Shown: positions 23,084 to 32,403 of the stretch, in pieces
Layout of the letters: each line of letters starts with the position of its first letter
Numbering within the stretch: position 1 is the first letter of the stretch
Origin: CAYZJV01 sp964478945
GTDB taxonomy: Bacteria; Spirochaetota; Spirochaetia; Sphaerochaetales; Sphaerochaetaceae
Reading direction: 5' to 3'
DNA: 36,803 nucleotides
Assembly: GCA_964478945.1 (NCBI GenBank)
Contig: CAYZJV010000025.1
Location: 1 to 36,803 of the forward strand
The notes under the pieces: model-generated
Databases searched by the model: none
Seen by the model: only the letters and a program-made list of their open reading frames with translations
Told to the model about the DNA's origin: nothing
Translations under genes and position numbers: made by a program

Positions 23084-23118
23084 GCAAAACCGCCAAGGAA
23101 AGTCCCTGGCGGTTTTGC
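23084..23118 (-). terminator. Rho-independent terminator of the FKBP lipoprotein gene
   Basis: GCAAAACCGCCA and TGGCGGTTTTGC make a 12-bp stem with an 11-base loop, followed by CTTTGTG. It starts 23 bases after the FKBP stop and lies directly before the cysK promoter. Confidence 0.75.
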
Positions 23119-23140
23119 ACAGATGCTACTGTTCAATCTT

Positions 23141-24271
23141 TCATTCGGTCTCTTCAGCTACGATATCGCGTAATTCGACGTCGAAGATGAGTAGTGTATT
23201 CGGTGGAATGGATTCTGTTCCAATCTCTGTGTAGGCGAGGTCCGGGTGGACATAGAAGCGGTAATGGCTCCCCACGGGCATCATCATCACCCCTTCCTTG
23301 AAACCGGGAATCAAGTTCTCCAAAGAAAATACGGAGGGAGTTCCCCTGCTATAGGAGGAATCTCCGGTTGAACCATCGAGATACGTGATCATGTAGTCGA
23401 GCTCAACGGTATCGGTCGCAGTGGGGTAGGCTCCATCGCCTTCGCTGATCACTTTGTACTGGAGTCCACTGTCGGTTGTCATCACACCTTCCGCCGTGGC
23501 ATTCTCTTCGAGGAACGCTTCGGCATCGGCAAGGTTCTGGGCTGCGAGCTCTTCAACCATCGTATTGTAGTCTGCCATCAATTTCTGTTGGTAGGCCATG
23601 AACAATTCGTCAATTTCTTCATCGGTATAATTGAGCGGTACATCGTTGAACGCGTCGGATACTCCATTGTGGAACGAGTCGATCTTCACCAGGATTCCCT
23701 GGCTTTGCAGATTATACTGGACCACATAGCCATAGCCGTAACTGAACTGATCATAGAATGTGGTCATCTCACCAGCAGGTTCGACTTCCATGGTATCCAA
23801 GTCCTCCTCGGTGAGTTGTCCATCAATGAAACTCTGGTAGCTGACAAACAAATCGTTGATTTGTTGCTCGGAAAGTGCCGGATCAACATAGTTGAAGAAA
23901 TCCGAGGATCCCGCAACAAAGTAACGGGGAACCAAGGAGATGTCCTGGTCTTTGATACCAGAGGCAAGCAAATGTCCATATACATAGCTGAACTTTTCTT
24001 CAATCTGGGGATCTTCGGAGGAGATCGCCGGAGCGGAATCGATCACAACGGGTTCGGCAGGTGCTTCGACCTCCACAACCTCAGCCGGCTGTTCAACCGG
24101 TTCGGATACAATTGCCGTCTCGGCTTCAGTTTCAACAGGAGCCACTTCAACCGGGGCTTCAATCACAACGGGTTCGGAAACTTCGGCTGCCGATTCGGTC
24201 TTCGTTGCCGTACAAGAGACAATGACCACGCTTGCGATGAGCAACAGGGTCAACAATACTACTTTCTTCAT
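23141..24271 (-). CDS. FKBP-type peptidyl-prolyl isomerase lipoprotein
   Basis: The 376-residue lipoprotein (lipobox VIVSC, Cys20) begins with a Val/Glu/Pro-rich tether of about 60 residues. Two copies of an FKBP_N-like helical segment follow (FSYVYGHLLASGIKDQ... and FSYGYGYVVQYNLQSQG...), each ending in a motif like QQINDLFVSYQ or EEIDELFMAYQ. A C-terminal FKBP domain follows (DSGLQYKVISEGDG to the end), with VELDYMITYLDG, LIPGFKEGVMMMPVGSHYRFYV and IPPNTLLIFDVEL. It would catalyse prolyl isomerisation and act as a chaperone in the periplasm. The ATG at 24271 follows AAGGAG at ten bases. Confidence 0.92.
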   Translation of the reverse strand: MKKVVLLTLLLIASVVIVSCTATKTESAAEVSEPVVIEAPVEVAPVETEAETAIVSEPVEQPAEVVEVEAPAEPVVIDSAPAISSEDPQIEEKFSYVYGHLLASGIKDQDISLVPRYFVAGSSDFFNYVDPALSEQQINDLFVSYQSFIDGQLTEEDLDTMEVEPAGEMTTFYDQFSYGYGYVVQYNLQSQGILVKIDSFHNGVSDAFNDVPLNYTDEEIDELFMAYQQKLMADYNTMVEELAAQNLADAEAFLEENATAEGVMTTDSGLQYKVISEGDGAYPTATDTVELDYMITYLDGSTGDSSYSRGTPSVFSLENLIPGFKEGVMMMPVGSHYRFYVHPDLAYTEIGTESIPPNTLLIFDVELRDIVAEETE

Positions 24272-24319
24272 GAATCGATACTCCTTGGAACAATATTTGT
24301 CTGAGTTCAACATTGTTTA

Positions 24320-24348
24320 AATATCACCCTAACTACAACGATAGTCAA
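24320..24348 (-). promoter_or_regulatory. Promoter for the FKBP gene
   Basis: TTGACT (24348-24343) and GATATT (24325-24320) are 17 bases apart on the minus strand. The start would be near 24313, giving a 42-base leader. Confidence 0.5.
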
Positions 24349-24387
24349 CCACCAAACGATATCGCGAATGTGAAGATTAGGTGAAGA

Positions 24388-25413
24388 TCACTTCGATAAC
24401 AGTTCTCCCACAAAGGGGATATCGAGAGATCCAATGAATGAGCGAACCTCTTTCTTTGTCTCCACCATGATACGTTCGATCACCGATTTGACAGCAGATA
24501 CGGCCGAGTCTTCCTTTTTCGGAATCTGCACAGATGATTTGTCGGCCGAATAGGCTTCCCTCTCCTCCTTGGTTGCCATGAATTGGGTGAAATTCCAGGA
24601 AGATACATCGACGGAGGATTCCAAATGGGTTTCCTCCTCATCGGGAAGCAATGGGAAGAAATCTATTCCTGTGATCAGCTCAACTTCATCGACAGTTGTG
24701 GCGAATGTCCTCAGGTTCTTGTCGGAACCCTCATTCGGCAGAACAAAACCAATCGCCTTTTTCTCCGGTTCAAGGTAATCGAGCACAACTTTGAAATAGG
24801 ATTGGGGGATGGAAACTTCGTTCTCCCCGATCACCTCGTACGGGCCTTCGGACAATACCGGACCGGTAACCACACTCACTGCACCCTCTGTGGCTGCGAA
24901 TGTACGCACCACTGCCTCCAGATCCGCCCATATCCCTCTGTTGAACGAAGGTTCCTGGGGACTCATATTGCTCAGATAGAACGAATCACCCATTGCTTCT
25001 TCCGCCCAGGGAAGATCGGCTGCCGGAATGAGGTGTCCACGATCATAACCCGAACCACGATAATCGTCCAATTCCGCCGATCCGCTGGCTATCGAGGGGT
25101 CGGCGCGGAAATTATCGGCTCTTTCGAATACACCATAGACCTCATCGCGTGTCAGTTCATATGCCACCCATTTGGCTTGTTCATGGGCCTCGTCATATAC
25201 CAATGCAAAACCGGTATGGATGACAAGTGTTTCTCCTTCCTCCAGTTTTGGGACTTCCAGTCCGGCCACTACACCCGATTGTCCCCCATCACCATAGTAT
25301 TCCTCAACAGATGGGGTAAGTACCCAAAGTACGAGGTAGGCGATGATCAATAGGATCAGAAGAAATAGAATCCGTTTGCGCCTAGATGTGTTCCGTTTTG
25401 TTCTTTTCGCCAT
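24388..25413 (-). CDS. Membrane-anchored DNA/RNA non-specific endonuclease (NUC1 family)
   Basis: The 341-residue protein has a very basic N-terminus (MAKRTKRNTSRRKR), one membrane helix (about 15-33) and an outer nuclease domain. The bba-metal finger motif is YDRGHLIPAAD (catalytic His127), with metal-side Asn158 in NMSPQEPSFNRGIW and Glu166. Such enzymes cut DNA and RNA using Mg2+. With the anchor it may degrade extracellular nucleic acid for nutrition (inference). A C-terminal tail of about 70 residues has no recognised motif. The start at 25413 has AGG about five bases upstream; an open frame extends further but lacks support. It follows the CPBP protease gene by 65 bases. Confidence 0.9.
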   Translation of the reverse strand: MAKRTKRNTSRRKRILFLLILLIIAYLVLWVLTPSVEEYYGDGGQSGVVAGLEVPKLEEGETLVIHTGFALVYDEAHEQAKWVAYELTRDEVYGVFERADNFRADPSIASGSAELDDYRGSGYDRGHLIPAADLPWAEEAMGDSFYLSNMSPQEPSFNRGIWADLEAVVRTFAATEGAVSVVTGPVLSEGPYEVIGENEVSIPQSYFKVVLDYLEPEKKAIGFVLPNEGSDKNLRTFATTVDEVELITGIDFFPLLPDEEETHLESSVDVSSWNFTQFMATKEEREAYSADKSSVQIPKKEDSAVSAVKSVIERIMVETKKEVRSFIGSLDIPFVGELLSK

Positions 25414-25478
25414 TGTACCTGCCTTCGCGTGTAGGATGCATATCCGTATGGTAGGGAAACCACTGGGAAGAGCCAATG

Positions 25479-26339
25479 TTACAGATTGGATTTGTTCCCG
25501 TAGCGGATGATGATGGAGGAACACACGACCAATATCGCAAGATCGACCCAGATGATGGGCTTTTGTTGCAGGAACCAGGAATCGCTGGCAAGAGAGGAAC
25601 CACAATAGTTCACCAGCAAGGCAAGATACAGATTGTTGGCCACATGTGCACCGAATGCGGCTTCGCTTCCGCCATACACGCGGGTCATCTCCATGAAAAG
25701 TGCTCCGGTCAGGAAATAATAGAGTAGGACCGGGATCGGGTTGGATGTCGTCCTCACCTCCAAATTGGCCAAGTGGGCAAGGGTGAAGACCAGACCCGAA
25801 ATGACCGGCAACACCCAGTACCGCTTGGTCCTATCCTCCAACATTCTCCATAGAGTGGTTCTGAACAGCAATTCTTCGGCGATGCATTGGAGGGGCGTCA
25901 GTAGTAGGATGATGGGGATCATCAGGAAACGGAGGTAAAGATCTTCCGTTGTCCTGTACATGATCGCACCTGGTTCGGCCAATATGGTCAAAATGGTTCC
26001 AATTCCAATTCCAACGAACCACACCAGTGAGGAAAACCCGAATAATCGTTTTCTAAACACGGGAGCATCGGTGATGAATTGGCGAAGAGTTGTGCCGACC
26101 CCATGGTGTACAAGCAACAGGACGGCTATGAAGAGAATGATGAAGTTGACATGCTGACCCACATAGTCGACCCATACCACAGTGCTCCACTGGTGATTGC
26201 GTGTTGCTTCGAAGAACAGATATGTGGCTCCGCCTCCAAGGAACGTCCAAGCGAGTTCGATACATATAAAACCGATGATCCATTGGGATAATGTCAAGCG
26301 CTTCCCTACGGGACCATCGGTAACCAATCTCTTCTCCAT
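25479..26339 (-). CDS. CPBP-family intramembrane glutamic protease
   Basis: The 286-residue membrane protein has about eight helices and the three CPBP (Abi/CAAX Rce1-like) motifs: EELLFR (E155, E156, R160), FTLAH (F185, H189) and HVANN (H232, N236). These place the catalytic Glu and His inside the membrane. Bacterial members process peptides or act in regulation or self-immunity; the target is unknown. The ATG at 26339 is the predicted transcription start, with no proper Shine-Dalgarno sequence. It is divergent from addB with only 38 bases between start codons. Confidence 0.9.
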   Translation of the reverse strand: MEKRLVTDGPVGKRLTLSQWIIGFICIELAWTFLGGGATYLFFEATRNHQWSTVVWVDYVGQHVNFIILFIAVLLLVHHGVGTTLRQFITDAPVFRKRLFGFSSLVWFVGIGIGTILTILAEPGAIMYRTTEDLYLRFLMIPIILLLTPLQCIAEELLFRTTLWRMLEDRTKRYWVLPVISGLVFTLAHLANLEVRTTSNPIPVLLYYFLTGALFMEMTRVYGGSEAAFGAHVANNLYLALLVNYCGSSLASDSWFLQQKPIIWVDLAILVVCSSIIIRYGNKSNL

Positions 26340-26342
26340 GCC

Positions 26343-26370
26343 TTGAGTATACCATCAAAGGTGATATAAT
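26343..26370 (+). promoter_or_regulatory. Promoter for addB, giving a leaderless mRNA
   Basis: TTGAGT (26343-26348) and consensus TATAAT (26365-26370) are 16 bases apart, with TGA before the -10 (extended type). The ATG of addB begins eight bases after the -10. Confidence 0.65.
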
Positions 26371-26376
26371 TGGCAA
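26346..26376 (-). promoter_or_regulatory. Promoter for the CPBP protease gene, overlapping the addB promoter
   Basis: On the minus strand TTGCCA (26376-26371) and TATACT (26351-26346) are 19 bases apart with TGG before the -10. Six bases (CAAGGC) separate the -10 from the ATG at 26339. It shares its DNA with the addB promoter, so the two cannot be bound at once. Confidence 0.5.
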
Positions 26377-26377
26377 C

Positions 26378-29077
26378 ATGATCCTCACCTCCATTGCCGC
26401 TATCCACCAAACGGTCCACGATCGATTGGATAGGAAGAGATGCATATGTGTATTCCCCACCGAGACCGCAGCGAAATTTTGGGCGGATGAGTATGTGCGT
26501 ACCGGAGATTCGAAAGTTTTGCGGCTCGACCGTGTGATGGCTTGGGACAAATTTCGGGCAATGTTTCTTCCCACCATGCAGAAGCGACCTTCCAATGCAA
26601 TGATTCGGCAATTGTTTTCAATCGGTTTTCTTGCCCAATCGAGGAACAGGGATTCACTTGAATGGTACCGTTGTCCATCCTTCCCCGAGTCATCGGACAT
26701 GCTTGCCAGAGTGGTGGCTCGTCTGCTCCCCAGGATCAATGAACTCGAAAGGTTGAAAACGGAACACCCCGAATCCTTTTCACGGTTGCCCAAAGCCTTT
26801 CAATCCGACCTTCATCTCATTCATGTCGCCTACAAGGAGTTTTTGGAGGCCCATGACTTGTATGAGCCGCAATTCTTGAGACCATCGAGGGAACATCTGC
26901 ATGGAAGGCCCAACGACACTCGCTATACGATATTCTTTCCCGGAGTGTGTTCCGGGTGGGATGAATTCTCCCATATGCAAAATTTTCCCGATTGGATCGA
27001 ACCCATCTCGATCGATGCCACGGATCGCAAGGTTTCCATCGATTGGTATGGAAACGAATCAATGGAACTCAAAGCCTGTTTCGATTCAATCGAACGGTTG
27101 CTCGATGCAGGAATCGGTTGGGACGGACTCATGGTGACAATCGGCAATGTCGATCGTTGGACTCCCCGCCTGGTTCATGAAGCTTCACTGAGGGGGATTC
27201 CACTGAACATAGTCGATGGAAAAAGCATACTATCATATGCCCCTGGACGATTACTGCAGCTGCTCCAGGACCTGTATACCCATAGGTTTTCCCTTGAAGT
27301 GATGAAAAGTCTGCTGCTGGACCCGAAGTTCCCCATATCCGGAAAATCTTCGCTACGACAATTGATCCGAAGAGGAATCGAATCCTCAGTCACCATGGGT
27401 TCCACACATGCGAAGGATGATGGTTGGGAATTGTCGTTGTCACGTTCCACATCGATTGAGGATCGGACTTTGCTCCAATGGTACCGCACTTTCAAGGCAA
27501 TGGTGGTATCGGTCGTCGAATCGAGTACAGTCGACCAACTCGTCAAATCGTTGTTTGCGCTGCAACACCATCTTTTCAATGAGCATACATGGAATGATTC
27601 GGATGCTGATGTGTACGCCTTTTGCATCGATTTCCTTACCCATATGAAAAGCAGCTTGACCGATTGTGGCCTGGATGGAGTACCCCGATTGTATTCCCTG
27701 TTTCTCCAATTCCTTGGCCAACTGAAATATATTCCAAAACAAAGGCAGGTGGGAATTCCCGTTTATTCCTACAAGGTTTCTGTAGGGATCTGCCCGGAAC
27801 ACCATTTTCTTTTGGGATGCACAGAAGAGGATACCCGAATCGAAAGGGAGCGGTTTCCACTGATCCCTGAGCCGATTTGGGATGAAGATGAGGAGGATGG
27901 AACAACCCAACATTTCATCGACCACTATCGTCTGGGTGGCAAGCATGTCCACTGGACGGGTTCACAGGCGGGCTACGGGGGAGTCAGTTCCCTCGCCCCA
28001 TCATGGTTCATGGACCATGATGCAATACGGATTGCGACCTACACCCCCAACGATTCCATCAGATTGGAACAACGGGTATGGAATGGCGTGCAATCATCCC
28101 CATGGAAACCAACCCTTCTTCAAACAAACTGGTTTCGTTATGCTTCGACAACCGCTTTCGTTCCGCCACGTTTCGATCTTGCCGATCGGGATCCCACCTT
28201 CGGAGTATGGGATCGGATGAGGAATGAAGAAGGATACCTGAAGATTTCCAGTACCTCCATCGATGCCTTCGCATCCTGTCCGATGCAATGGGTGGCCAAG
28301 TATCTGTTTCAACTGGAGAAGGGAACGTATGGGAACGACCCGATCGACAATCGCCAAGTCGGAATCGTTCTCCATAGGATACTGGAGAAGTTTTTTCGAG
28401 CAGTGAAGACCCTCTCCCGTGTCTACAGGAGAGATCTGCAGGTTCGGTACGCACACTTGCTATACGATGTGATTGAAGCTGAATTCAACGATTACGCACA
28501 GGCACCCGATGCTCCGTCGTACACCACCATGCAGTATATAAGAACCCGCTACACCCAGAAGCTTCAATCCATACTCACTACCGAAGCTGCGGTGTTCGAT
28601 GGGTTTGAGAGCATGGAATTCGAAAAGAAATTGGAGCATCGGTATCCCGATCGTTCCCATATCCTCCATGGACGGATCGACCGCATATCGAAGCATGTCG
28701 ATGACAATGGCACCATACGGATGGCGGTGGTGGATTATAAGAAGAATTTCACTGCGCGAATCAGCGATTATACTCGAGTGGAGGATGCCATTCCCTCCTA
28801 CCAGATGCCATTGTATGCCCGATTGTTGCACGATGAGGCCCAAGATATGCAAGTCGATATCGCGGCCTACTATGATATCGAAAAGGGTAGCTATCGTGTG
28901 ATATGGGATGAGGCGAATCGGCAGAGACGCGATGCAATGGTCTCCCTACTGGAGAAGAGGATAGCCGAAATGACGGAGGCCTTGCAGGAGGGGACGTTTG
29001 GGACAACTGCTTCGAATGAACCCTGCAAGCGATGCGATTTCCGCCAGATCTGCCGCAGGAGATATGCACTGGTATGA
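26378..29077 (+). CDS. addB: AddB/RexB-like nuclease subunit with C-terminal PD-(D/E)XK domain
   Basis: The 899-residue protein has a long N-terminal region resembling an inactive helicase, without a clear Walker A. The C-terminal RecB-type nuclease has GIVLHRILEKFF, the metal Asp in HGRIDRIS and VVDYKKN. Cysteines at FASCPMQW and CKRCDFRQIC fit the four-Cys iron-sulfur cluster of AddB that flanks the nuclease. With AddA it resects double-strand breaks for recombination. The ATG has no ribosome site and lies directly at the promoter. It overlaps addA by ATGA, so the two are co-translated. Confidence 0.87.
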   Translation: MILTSIAAIHQTVHDRLDRKRCICVFPTETAAKFWADEYVRTGDSKVLRLDRVMAWDKFRAMFLPTMQKRPSNAMIRQLFSIGFLAQSRNRDSLEWYRCPSFPESSDMLARVVARLLPRINELERLKTEHPESFSRLPKAFQSDLHLIHVAYKEFLEAHDLYEPQFLRPSREHLHGRPNDTRYTIFFPGVCSGWDEFSHMQNFPDWIEPISIDATDRKVSIDWYGNESMELKACFDSIERLLDAGIGWDGLMVTIGNVDRWTPRLVHEASLRGIPLNIVDGKSILSYAPGRLLQLLQDLYTHRFSLEVMKSLLLDPKFPISGKSSLRQLIRRGIESSVTMGSTHAKDDGWELSLSRSTSIEDRTLLQWYRTFKAMVVSVVESSTVDQLVKSLFALQHHLFNEHTWNDSDADVYAFCIDFLTHMKSSLTDCGLDGVPRLYSLFLQFLGQLKYIPKQRQVGIPVYSYKVSVGICPEHHFLLGCTEEDTRIERERFPLIPEPIWDEDEEDGTTQHFIDHYRLGGKHVHWTGSQAGYGGVSSLAPSWFMDHDAIRIATYTPNDSIRLEQRVWNGVQSSPWKPTLLQTNWFRYASTTAFVPPRFDLADRDPTFGVWDRMRNEEGYLKISSTSIDAFASCPMQWVAKYLFQLEKGTYGNDPIDNRQVGIVLHRILEKFFRAVKTLSRVYRRDLQVRYAHLLYDVIEAEFNDYAQAPDAPSYTTMQYIRTRYTQKLQSILTTEAAVFDGFESMEFEKKLEHRYPDRSHILHGRIDRISKHVDDNGTIRMAVVDYKKNFTARISDYTRVEDAIPSYQMPLYARLLHDEAQDMQVDIAAYYDIEKGSYRVIWDEANRQRRDAMVSLLEKRIAEMTEALQEGTFGTTASNEPCKRCDFRQICRRRYALV

Positions 29078-32000
29078 TAGATGAGACCATGTTGTCCAAA
29101 ATATTCGATTCCCTCAATGATGAACAATTGAAGGCGGTTGCCTGTGATGTGAACTGTGTGGTGACCAGTGGTGCCGGTTCGGGCAAGACCACCGTGCTCT
29201 CCTATCGATTCCTTAGATTGGTGGCCGAAGGAAAGGCCGATGTGGATGGGATCCTCACTCTCACATTCAGTAGGGCCGCGGCGGCCGAGATGAAGGATCG
29301 AATCCATAGGAAACTGCTCGAATACCAAGACGATCCCGATATCCAAAGACAACTGCTTCGTTTCCCCGAAGCCACCATAGCCACCATCGACTCCTTCTGC
29401 AATCGAATTGTCGCTTCCGATCCGACACGCTATGGTATCGGTCCCGATTTCATGATGGATGAGGATGCCAACAGGGAGATGGCAATCGAGTGTGCCTATC
29501 GCTTGTTCACCAAGATGGAGGGACATCCAGGACTCGATTTCCTTGCGTCGCTTCTCAGTCCCCAGGACTTGGTGGAATCCCTGCTTGTCGATATGGCATG
29601 CACACAATTCCATCCCTCGAACGAGTTCAATGCCGAATCACATTCGACTTGGTTGATCCGGTTGCTGGGAGACATCTACGAAGAGTATCTGGCTCGTAGC
29701 ATATCCCATGGTTCGCATATCCTGCAGCTTGATGGGAGTGGGATCACCTTTGAGAAGAATAGGGAGATGCTTACGTTATTGCTTGATTGGAGCAATTCAT
29801 TTGATCCGCATCAAGATCATCATGGAAATCTTGCCCTTTTCGAGCAGGTGAATCTTGCGAAGTGTAGGGGAAAGAAGGATTTCGTGGAACCATGCAATGA
29901 ATTGATCGATCTTTTCAAAGCGGATTTCAGGATCGCTCGTATCGCATGTGCCGGATTGGCCGACCAGTCTTTGGTCGCACCGATGTACGAAGTATTGGAA
30001 ACCTACCGTGAACTGTATCTGACCACCAAGCGCGAACGAGGAATACTCACCTTCGGGGATGTGGCCGATATGGCGAGGGACATACTCCTCAACAATATGC
30101 AGGTCAGACGGTACTATCAACAAAAGTTCCCTTACATCATGATAGATGAATTTCAGGATACCAATGGTTTGCAAAGGGATATCGTCTACCTATTGGCCCA
30201 ACGCAGGGACAGTTCGGTGGAGGGGGTTCCCACTGCTTCGGATCTTAGGCCCGATGCCTTATTCTTCGTGGGAGATCAAAAGCAATCGATCTATCGTTTT
30301 CGTGGAGCCGATGTAGCGGTATTCAAGGCTGTGGGAGAAGAATTGGTGGCCTCTGGAGGCAAAAGGATCAATCTTCAACTCAACTATAGGAGTGAACCGA
30401 CCCTGATAGAATTTTTCAACAAGGTGTTCAGTCATGTGATGGGCGATGCGAGCGAAAAGTATGAAGCCGAGTTCGAACCATTGCAGTCACGAGCACATAC
30501 TCCCGGGGTTTCCTCCACCATTTCGCTCCTACTCAAACCCCTCGATGAGGAGAGTGCAGACGATGATGAGCTTGTGACTGCGGTCCAGGCCGAGGCCCAT
30601 GCGATCTCACAATTGATCCACCGGATGATGGAGACAGATGAATATCTTGTCAATGATGGAGAAAAGGCAAGAAGGCCAGGATACAACGATATCGCCATTC
30701 TGTTCAGAACCAGTTCGAACCAGATGCATTATGAGAAGGCACTCCGTCTAGCCGGCATACCCTATACCCTTGCGGCGATGCAATCACTGTTCCTCGAAGC
30801 CCCTACCAACGATATCTACCACATGCTGCAGCTGGTGGTGTATCCCGATGATCGTTTGGCCTTCGCGGCCGCATTGCGCTCACCCTTCTGCAGGCTCTCG
30901 GATGATGCGGTGTTGGCACTACTTGATGAGATGGATGATACCTCCGAACAACCGGTCTTTCTTGCCACTGAAAGCATCCGTTCCGAAGATGATCGAAAGA
31001 AATACCAGTCGATCGGAAATCTCTATGGGCAACTGTGCCAACTCGCTACCGAAGGTTCGGTTGGTGCCATGGTTTCCCATCTTTGGTATTGGGGAGGATA
31101 CCGAAGCTATCTCTTGGGAGATCCTTTGTATCAAGTCTATTTGGAACACTTCGACTTCCTCCATGAATTGGCCATTCGATATGATATGAAGGACCTCGGT
31201 TTACCGGCATTTCTTGATTTCATCCGTCCCAAACTGGGACAAAATGAGAAATTGGATGAGGTGGAACCGCTGCACGATAGTGTCGAGGGGGTGAGTTTGA
31301 TGACCGTCCACAAGTCCAAAGGACTCGAGTTCCCCATCGTGATACTTGCCAATATGGGGGGAGAACCAAGGGCAGGGGCTCCTCCGGTATGGATCGAATT
31401 CGATGGTCATATCATCCCTTCCCATATGCGCGGTTACGACAATGTGTCCAATGTGATCCATGAGATGCAAAAACCCATCCTGCGGAACATGGAGACGGCG
31501 GAGATGAAACGACTGTTCTATGTGGCCCTTACTCGTGCGAAATGTCATTTGGTTCTGGCCGGAAGTGAGAACAAGAGGAACATGGGAGAGAAGGCGAAGG
31601 AGAAGAATTTCCTCGCGCTTCTCTTCGATGTAGCCGACCTCGATAAGGATACTGATGCCTTGGGTAGCAATTGTACATTGCACAAAGTCGAGGATGCACC
31701 GAAGTCCGTACTCCGTGCACATGTGTCCCTTGAGCGGATGAAGAGCTTGGTGCACCGCATGCAAACCTATTACGATGATCCCTTGCCTGCACGTCAATTC
31801 GTGCGCACTTCGTTTCCGGTGACCGAGGTTTCCCATACATGGATGGAGTCGGATCAAATCCCCCGAGAGTTTCAGCTTCCCGCGATACCTGCCGACCCGG
31901 TACTTGCGAAGTATCGCCTGGAGGCTCACTTCGGGACCTACGTGCACCTATTGCTACAGAAGGCATGCTCATCCGATTCTCCGATTTCTCCGATCAGCGA

Positions 32001-32403
32001 ATCGGATGCGAGGAATCTGATTCCCCATGAGATCGAGAGACTTGATTTGATGAAAAACGAGAAGGATTTGGTGGTGTCCTCGGCGGTTCATCTCGCCAAC
32101 AATTTTCTCTCTTCGCAACTTTTATCTGAACTCTTGGCGCAAGAACCGATCTCTGTCGAAAGTGAGGTTGCCTTTGTCATGAAACATGGGGAAAAGATAC
32201 TTCATGGTTCGATCGATCTGTTGTTGCTCTATGATGATTGCGTGCGTGTGATCGATTTCAAGACCGATTCCATCCGTCAACCGGAAGTCCATGAAACACA
32301 GTTGACACTCTATCGCGAAGCGGCGAATGGCCTATATGGCAAACCAGTCCATTCCACCCTCTGCTATGTACGTTCTGTTGGCGCAGAACTTTGGATCAGC
32401 TGA
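29074..32403 (+). CDS. addA: AddA/RexA-like UvrD-family helicase-nuclease
   Basis: The 1109-residue protein has SF1 helicase motifs in order: LNDEQLKAVACD (Q motif), TSGAGSGKTT (Walker A, 31-40), TFSRAAAAEMKDRI (Ia), DEFQDTN (II), GDQKQSIYRFRGAD (III), LQLNYRSEP (IV), TVHKSKGLEFPIVIL (V) and RLFYVALTRAK (VI). A C-terminal RecB-like nuclease follows: GTYVHLLLQ, HGSIDLLL and VIDFKTD. It pairs with AddB in break repair and degradation of linear DNA. The ATG at 29074 overlaps the addB TGA; AGGAG is about 13 bases upstream. The 3' end overlaps the convergent malY-like gene by eight bases. Confidence 0.94.
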   Translation: MIDETMLSKIFDSLNDEQLKAVACDVNCVVTSGAGSGKTTVLSYRFLRLVAEGKADVDGILTLTFSRAAAAEMKDRIHRKLLEYQDDPDIQRQLLRFPEATIATIDSFCNRIVASDPTRYGIGPDFMMDEDANREMAIECAYRLFTKMEGHPGLDFLASLLSPQDLVESLLVDMACTQFHPSNEFNAESHSTWLIRLLGDIYEEYLARSISHGSHILQLDGSGITFEKNREMLTLLLDWSNSFDPHQDHHGNLALFEQVNLAKCRGKKDFVEPCNELIDLFKADFRIARIACAGLADQSLVAPMYEVLETYRELYLTTKRERGILTFGDVADMARDILLNNMQVRRYYQQKFPYIMIDEFQDTNGLQRDIVYLLAQRRDSSVEGVPTASDLRPDALFFVGDQKQSIYRFRGADVAVFKAVGEELVASGGKRINLQLNYRSEPTLIEFFNKVFSHVMGDASEKYEAEFEPLQSRAHTPGVSSTISLLLKPLDEESADDDELVTAVQAEAHAISQLIHRMMETDEYLVNDGEKARRPGYNDIAILFRTSSNQMHYEKALRLAGIPYTLAAMQSLFLEAPTNDIYHMLQLVVYPDDRLAFAAALRSPFCRLSDDAVLALLDEMDDTSEQPVFLATESIRSEDDRKKYQSIGNLYGQLCQLATEGSVGAMVSHLWYWGGYRSYLLGDPLYQVYLEHFDFLHELAIRYDMKDLGLPAFLDFIRPKLGQNEKLDEVEPLHDSVEGVSLMTVHKSKGLEFPIVILANMGGEPRAGAPPVWIEFDGHIIPSHMRGYDNVSNVIHEMQKPILRNMETAEMKRLFYVALTRAKCHLVLAGSENKRNMGEKAKEKNFLALLFDVADLDKDTDALGSNCTLHKVEDAPKSVLRAHVSLERMKSLVHRMQTYYDDPLPARQFVRTSFPVTEVSHTWMESDQIPREFQLPAIPADPVLAKYRLEAHFGTYVHLLLQKACSSDSPISPISESDARNLIPHEIERLDLMKNEKDLVVSSAVHLANNFLSSQLLSELLAQEPISVESEVAFVMKHGEKILHGSIDLLLLYDDCVRVIDFKTDSIRQPEVHETQLTLYREAANGLYGKPVHSTLCYVRSVGAELWIS

